A stretch of DNA of 64,000 nt from NCBI RefSeq assembly GCF_004664715.2, contig NC_051071.1, forward strand, positions 32,532,337-32,596,336. The letters are read 5' to 3'. The notes under the pieces were generated by a model. The model saw only the letters and a list, made by a program, of their open reading frames with translations. It did no database searches and was not told the DNA's origin. How positions within the stretch are numbered: the first letter of the stretch is position 1; each line of letters starts with the position of its first letter. Position numbers and translations under genes: made by a program. Shown in pieces: positions 58,065 through 64,000 of the stretch. The DNA comes from Peromyscus leucopus (lineage: Eukaryota > Chordata > Mammalia > Rodentia > Cricetidae).

Positions 58065-59548
58065 CACTTTTTCCTTTGGGCATTGACCTGATAAGCTTCT
58101 GGTTGCCCCGGTGACTAGGGTCTGCCCCAAGAGGTATTTTGCAGCATTCTGATAGACAACAATGTAGTTGTAAGGTGAGCATCTTAACATGCTGCTTAAT
58201 GGTGGGCACAGGAGGCCCCAGCTCATTGGCCAGGAGATTGACAAACTAGTCTAAACTAGAGACACTCTCCAGGTGCATCAGAGAGGGCAGGAATAAAAGT
58301 TTTCTCCCTTGGCTTTTGTTGTGAGGCTCTGGGCCACATTTACCCAAGGATGTGAGGCCTCCTGAGCAGGGGACTAAGGGCAGCAGCAATCAGGCAATGA
58401 CAAAGGCAGATGCCCTTCAAGCCATCTATATGGTTAGGAGTCATCATTTTCCATGGGGAGGGTCTTAGAGCAGGCTCCCAAACACTAGGGGGTATAAGGG
58501 GGAATGTCTCCAGGGGATAAGAGTGTCAGAGGCCCGAGTAAGCCAGTATCAGTCCCTAGTGGACTGCCTACAGAAGGGAGACCCCCATTTACCATGGACT
58601 CTTTGCCAGCCAGAATAAGGTGAGATTTGTTCAAATACAGAATCCTGCTCAAGGCAAGGAGAGCCCCCTCCAGAGCTTTCTGTGGTGCCCCCCCACCCCC
58701 CGTTGGTGCTCTATAACATAGCCAGGCCTGGTCACGCTGCCCTCAAAGGTTCCCAGAGGAACCACTCCATGTCTCCCCTCTCTCCAGGAAGATTTGCTTG
58801 TCAGTTAGCCCCAGAAGCCTCTTGACCTCACATCTAACAGAATGCTTTCTCAACCATACACTGTCTGATGGACTCCCCGAAGGATTACCCTTGAAAGGCA
58901 GGAATCTGCAGTTCTCTTCTGGCCTGGGAAGGGCGGGATAAAGCAGCTGTGTCCATATCACAGGCATTCTCTGTAGGGAGAGCTTGTTGGCGGGTAAAAT
59001 CTGTGACTGAAGCAAGAGCAGAGAGATGCTGGCCTTCCATGGAATCCTGAGCCACCCTGGTGCCTGACAGTTGTCTCACAATGGGCCTACAATACTTTAT
59101 GATGCGAACTGAGAGGTACCACAGAGACTAATGCCACGAAAATATGGCTCCATCACTTACCTTGCAATGAGAGTGGCATGCCATACCACACAGGGTCACA
59201 GTAACGTGTATGAAGCCCTGGTGATGTCAAGAGGTGGGAGTGGGAGTGAGGAAGAACGTTAGGCCACAGTCTTAGTTGTTTGCAAGGGGAATTCAAAGCT
59301 AGGGGGATGTAGCTGCTGTAGAATGGACTGAAGCAGATGTGGGCTTGGGATCTAGCTGTCCAGGGATGATTTAAGAAGGGGGAAATTGGCTTGGATTGTG
59401 AGGGTTAGATAGAAAGTGTGGCTGGTTTGCACAGGAGGGGTCTGATCCCAAGTGAGTTGTTTATCTTCAGTAATTAGCTGACCCTATAGACAGATTCTGT
59501 AAGTGCCCCAAAGATACCGTCAGATGATATAAAAAGTCAGGACATGTA
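58065..59548. other. Intergenic DNA, nothing recognised
   Basis: No exon of Prom1 or other neighbour could be recognised. A short C-rich run lies at 58690-58704. Confidence 0.4.
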
Positions 59549-59549
59549 T

Positions 59550-59710
59550 TAAGCTGGAGAGATGGCTCAGTTGGTAAAGTACTTACTGTGTAAGCATAAG
59601 GACCTGAGTTTAATTCCAAGAAAAAACACTTTGTCATACAAACACTGGGTAGGCAGAGGCAGGGGGAGCCATGGGGTTCGCTGGCCTGCCAGTCAAGATG
59701 GACAAGGAGC
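59550..59710 (+). mobile_element. RSINE1/B4-like SINE
   Basis: GCTGGAGAGATGGCTCAGTT, then GACCTGAGTTTAATTCCAAG, then GTAGGCAGAGGCAGGGGGAG. Confidence 0.75.
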
Positions 59711-60337
59711 TATGTGAGAGAGCACGCAAGAGACCACCCGGGCTTCCTCCAGATGCTTTTATTATATCAACACCTCCATTCAGACCAGGTGAGTGCTAAG
59801 AGGTCATCACAACCCTGAAGCATTTAATCAGTGTGAGGGTTCAGGCAGCGGCCGAGTGTGTGCATTTCTAGGATGCATCTGGGACTTGTGAAATAACTGC
59901 AGGGTAGATTCAGGGACCCACGGAGCTTACTGTGAATTGGATATGAACTGAAACTCCATGGGTCATTTGACCTTTGTTAGCATCTGCTTTGACCTGGCAG
60001 GGGGTAGGGGTGGAGAGGGCACAGTGGCGTTTGGAATCTCCTGGATCGCTGTCAGCTCTGAGCCTGTGCCTAATGGTCCCTGAAAGGACTGGCTATGTCC
60101 TTTTCCCACACGTGGTTACTACATAACTGCATTTGTTGATTATCTAGATAAAGAATTTTGTGGGTTTCCCATCTTTTTTCACTCCTAGAGTCACCATAGT
60201 CATGAGAGTCAGCCGCGTCTGGTGGTCATGTTGCCTCTGCTGTCCCCTGAGGTCTCCCCTTCCACCTTGTCTCCGATGACTGAGTGCTGCCTGTTGGCCT
60301 GTTTCCCCAGGATCCAATTATCCCCAGTTCTACGGCC

Positions 60338-60732
60338 CTGGTTTCATTTCCGTCACTATGATAAAATGCCCAGACAAAATGCAGCATACGAGGGAAGATT
60401 TCTTTAGCTCCCAATTCATCACCGTGGGGAATCCACAGTGGCAGAAGCTTGAGGGAGCTGGTCATGTTGCATCCCTAACCAGCAATAGAGAGCAAAGAAT
60501 GCACACGCGCCAGCGCTCTGCTCCACGTTTCCTGTTTTATACAGTCCAGGACCCAGCCCATTAAATGGTGCCCCACATTCAAGGTGGCCATTCTCACATC
60601 AGTCATAACTCAATTAAGAAAATCCCTCCTAGGCATCCCTTTAGGCCAACCTGATCTAGCCAGTTCCTCACTGAGACTCCCTTCCCAAGTGATTGTACAC
60701 TGTGTGAAGTTGACAGTCAAAGCTAACCAGAC
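60338..60732 (-). mobile_element. MaLR (MT-like) LTR
   Basis: CACTATGATAAAATGCCCAG on the left, AAGTTGACAGTCAAAGCTAA on the right, and CTCAATTAAGAAAATCCC in between. Confidence 0.65.
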
Positions 60733-61017
60733 AGCTGCCCCTGAAGCCTGGAGAGACCTTTATGGCTTCCTTTAAGGATACCCATGGGAAGAGTGTACAT
60801 CCCTTAAGTGGAACAATATGGGCTGGGGTCTATACACCATTATTAGACTACATATAACAATTTGGCCACTAATACAATGAGTCAAAAAAATGGGCTTCTA
60901 GGGCTTGCCCTGGAGACTAAAATACTCTTCCAGGACTGGTGGTGTCTAAGGGTGCACAAGGACCCCTTAACTCTGGCACTTGCTCCTCATGCCTAGCAAA
61001 TAGAAAAGTTGGTGCTC

Positions 61018-61036
61018 TGCTGCCATCTGGTGGCTA
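61018..61036 (-). promoter_or_regulatory. Strong CTCF-like motif
   Basis: The minus strand reads TAGCCACCAGATGGCAGCA, which agrees with the 19-bp CTCF consensus at all but one flank position. It lies in non-repeat DNA about 10 kb upstream of Fgfbp1. Confidence 0.55.
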
Positions 61037-61410
61037 CCACTGCAGTGTGGGAGTATGTGGCACAGGGTCGTAGAGTTGCTTTCTCGGAGTGACAGATACT
61101 GGCCACAGCCATGGTAGCACCAAGGTCGAGCTATCTCACGCTTTAGGCCATGTGGTTTCACTTACGGTTTATTCATTTATCACATTAACTGACATGATAC
61201 AACAATATGCACTCTACCGCTTCACAAGTGGAAGTCACATAGCCCAAGGCTGTCTGGGCATGTTTAAGCACTCAGTAAATATTTGCCAGTGTGATAGAAT
61301 TGAGACATTTCAGTGTCTTCTTCTCACATTCAGCAGTTCAGCTTCTGTTTGAACTTTCGCTTAGGCACTGGTACAGTTGAGCCTCTTAATAACTATTGTT
61401 CTGTTTAAAC

Positions 61411-61634
61411 CAATGGTTCTCAACTTTCCTAATCCCTTTAATACAGTTCCTGGGGTTGTGGTGACCCCAAACCATAAAATTATTTCATTGCTACTTCGTA
61501 ACTGTAAATTTTGCTACTGTTACGAAACTTCGTCATGTAAATATCTGATATGCAAGATATCTGATAAGCAACCCCTGTGAAAGGGTCATTCAACAACCCC
61601 AGTGGGGTCGCGACTCACAGGTTGAGAACCACTG
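61411..61634 (-). mobile_element. URR1-like hAT transposon
   Basis: CAATGGTTCTCAAC start and GGTTGAGAACCACTG end. The 8-bp flanks GTTTAAAC/GTTTAAAG agree at 7 of 8. Confidence 0.85.
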
Positions 61635-62343
61635 GTTTAAAGGCAGGTTTGAGAAAGTGGAGAGAAAGTACCCCAGTGTGGTTTGAGTGTGGCACCTTTG
61701 AATGGAAGAGCTAAGCAGACCACAAACATGGAAGGCTTTGCAGTGTGCTCCTTGCACATATATTCAGATCTATGTTTCCTGGGGCAATTACAGTTGATTG
61801 ACACAAAACATCCCTTTGAAAGATACTTCCCACCTGCACAGATTACATCTGATGTCATCCTGGAGCATACAAAAGGTCAGGCAGCTGCCCCTCTAACAGC
61901 ATTTGGTTTTGAGTTTTCTCTGGAGCTATTATGTATCTATCGGCACCTTAGAAGTTAGAGTTTAAAAAGATTAAGAACTAGTGAGTGACAGTGACCAGTT
62001 CATGCAAAAAATGTATTCACCACCCTCTTTCTCACAGGTCCTGAGAAATGTCTCTTTCCTTCCTCTCTGTCCTCTGCCCTCTCTGCCTCCAGACGCCACG
62101 CTGGGTGCTTGAAGCTGGTATCTCTGCAGAATTTTCTCTTTGCAGCTTTCGGTTGCTGTTAACTCAGCTGGGTGGTGTTGAGCCACTTTTAATATTTTGC
62201 TACAGAGCAAGGACTAACGTTGTGCTTGGAATGGAAGAGTTATGAGCAGATTTGGTGTTTGCAACAAATTCAGCTTTTTTTCCCTTCACTTTCAATCTAG
62301 GTATAAATAATGGCCATTCCATAGAGAGTGTTATAAAGATCTG

Positions 62344-62575
62344 GGGCTAGAGAATGGTTCCGCAGTTAAGAGCACTTGCTGTTCTTGCAGAGGGCCTGGG
62401 TTCAGTTCTCAGAATCCATGTGCATCCATAAGTTCAGTTCCATAACGCCCACTTCTGACCTCCAGGGACATCAGGCACTTCTGACCTCTAGGGACATCAG
62501 GCATGCACATGGTAAACACACGCACACGAGCAGAATGCTCATGCAAACAAAATAAAGTGCATCTTTTTTTTTAAA
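62344..62575 (+). mobile_element. B3 SINE with an internal 26-bp duplication
   Basis: GGGGCTAGAGAATGGTTCCG, then AAGAGCACTTGCTGTTCTTG, then GTGCATCTTTTTTTTTAAAG. The segment starting CACTTCTGACCTC is present twice in tandem at about 62450-62502. Confidence 0.85.
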
Positions 62576-63545
62576 GAAAAAATTTAAAGATATGCAATAA
62601 TCACAGTGAAGGGTTCTGAGCATGGCATTATGGCACACTGTAGAGGACAGTGATCGGGTGAAGGCTAACAGCACCTGAAAGTTATGGGATCCAGTTGAAG
62701 GAACCATGAGAGCTACTACAAGCAGACAAGTCTGGAGGAGAGCTGTCCAGGCAGACAAGCAGAGAAGGGGATTTGGGTGACAAAAGTTGGGCAAAGACAA
62801 AGTGTCCTGAGAAGTCTGACTTGTGGGGAGAGCAGTGGACAGCCATCCGGAGCCTCAGGGTCTGTGCACAAGCTACCGGGAATGAGCCGAGAGGAGACCA
62901 GGGTTAGGAAAGTCCGTTGAGTAACATTTAAAAATATGGACCTTCCTGTGAGGACAAGTTCAGAGAGCCAGTGCGAGCTTGGAGCTTGGGAGGGATGAGT
63001 AGGGATGGTCCACTGTATCGTGGACCAGAGGATGAGCCTGAGCTCACGTGGCACAGCTGAAGCCAAGTCAGCTTCACCTTTGCATTCTTCTAAACACGCA
63101 CCTGTGTACTTTCCACAAAGTGGCTGCCTAACAATCGAGAGTCAGAGACCCTCCCTTTTCTCTGAGGATTGAGTCGTCTCTGCACAGCAGCAGGCTGCTC
63201 ACACCACCATCCAAGATGCTTTGGTCACAAAGCTCACTCCAACACTTGCTGACACCACCAGCTAAGAAAGCTAAGGGTGTGAGACACAGGTCTTATCCAT
63301 CAGGTCTCTATTGGGAATCTTGTGTCAGCATCAGCTGACCCAAGTTCTGGGGGCTTAGCACACTAAAGACTTCCTTCTGCCTCACATGAACTCCAAAATG
63401 GACCTTTCTAATCCAAGGCGACAGTGAACCATCACCAAACATATCTGTTGTCAATAGCAACCAACCAGACTGTGACAATGGCTAGGTTGATTGCAAAGCT
63501 TGGTTATGACCAATGCTTGCTCTCCATCTCCCTGGATCAAAGATT
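62576..63545. other. Intergenic DNA, nothing recognised
   Basis: A 116-codon minus ORF (62716-63066) has no domain. No Prom1 3' exon could be recognised. Confidence 0.4.
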
Positions 63546-63547
63546 AC

Positions 63548-63908
63548 TGTCTTAGTTAGGGTTACTATTGCTGTGAAGAGACACATGACCATGGCGACTC
63601 TTATAAAGGAAACATTTAATTGTGGTGGCTCGCTTGTAGTTCAGAAGTTCAGTCCATCATGACGGGAGCATGGCGGCATGTAGGCAGAGGGGTACTGGAG
63701 CTGAGACTGCTACATCTTTCAGACAACAGGAAGTCAACTGACAGTCACACTGTGTGGTAGCCTAAGTAGAGGAAGATTCAAAGCCCACCCCCACAGTGAT
63801 GCACTTCCTCCAACAAGGCCAAACCTCCTTAATAGTGCCACTTTCTATGAGATTATGGGATTTGGGGATTATGGGATTATAGAGGCCAATTACATTCAAA
63901 CTACTACA
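63548..63908 (-). mobile_element. ORR1-type MaLR LTR, complete, with target duplications
   Basis: TGTCTTAGTTAGGGTTACTA to CATTCAAACTACTACA. It is flanked by a perfect 5-bp duplication ATTAC (63543-63547 and 63909-63913), the size expected for ERVL/MaLR integration. Confidence 0.9.
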
Positions 63909-64000
63909 ATTACTTTCCTGAACTTGCCAAACTTGCCCTTCCCCCAAAACACGGAAGTATTTCTATTAACCATGGGAGGATGGGTGAAGACATGTGACAG

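Noticed and set aside
57485..58244. ORFs of 208-209 codons rich in Pro/Ser or Lys/Glu/Gly
   Set aside because: They translate a polypyrimidine low-complexity tract.
58743..59079. Possible Prom1 3' exon on the minus strand
   Set aside because: No match to the expected prominin C-terminal tail could be seen. The frame is short and without splice sites that I can support.
62344..62420. A tRNA gene (A and B box-like sequence)
   Set aside because: The sequence is the tRNA-derived head of a B3 SINE and lacks a full cloverleaf. The same applies to the other tRNA-like heads in the window.

Overview
This window is vertebrate nuclear DNA, from a rodent. It is dense in rodent SINEs (7SL-derived B1; tRNA-derived B2/B3; B4/RSINE-like), MaLR and ERVK-type LTRs, URR1-like hAT transposons, L1 3' fragments and long microsatellites. 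Several B1 copies carry the sub-family string AGCTTTGTGCCTTTCCTGG, which I associate with hamsters, voles and deer mice rather than with mouse or rat. My best guess is therefore a cricetid rodent. This is an inference from memory of repeat families, not a database result.

Only one protein-coding gene can be supported: Fgfbp1 (fibroblast growth factor-binding protein 1), on the minus strand. It has a TATA promoter at about 51.08 kb, a short non-coding exon 1 (about 51.05 to 50.998 kb), an intron of about 1.83 kb, and a second exon holding the whole 247-codon reading frame (49147 to 48404). A polyadenylation signal lies at 48094-48089. In other mammals Fgfbp1 lies between Cd38 and Prom1. I could not recognise an exon of either neighbour here, so the rest looks intergenic.

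Layout: 0-11 kb holds an ERV solo LTR inside a B4 SINE, other LTR remnants, microsatellites and a collapsed ERV copy with a primer-binding-site relic at 10.1-10.6 kb. 11-26 kb is intergenic with MaLR, URR1 and B1 copies, an IAP-like LTR (17.3-17.8 kb), a small CpG-rich block (18.7-18.9 kb) and a CTCF-like motif (21.7 kb). 26-29 kb holds an L1 3' fragment, a B4, a long dinucleotide tract and a 36-bp minisatellite open on both strands. 29-48 kb is mostly plain intergenic DNA with scattered SINE, MIR and LTR remnants. 48-51.3 kb is Fgfbp1. 51.3-64 kb is upstream DNA with a 27-bp G-rich minisatellite, L1 and LTR remnants, a strong CTCF-like motif (61.0 kb), a URR1 copy and a MaLR LTR with intact target-site duplications.

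No undescribed multi-gene system is visible. The most interesting non-coding observations are a duplicated GATA-containing 45-bp element in Fgfbp1 intron 1, a set of CTCF-like motifs in convergent orientation around the gene, the collapsed ERV at 10.1 kb, and the both-strands-open minisatellite at 27.4 kb.
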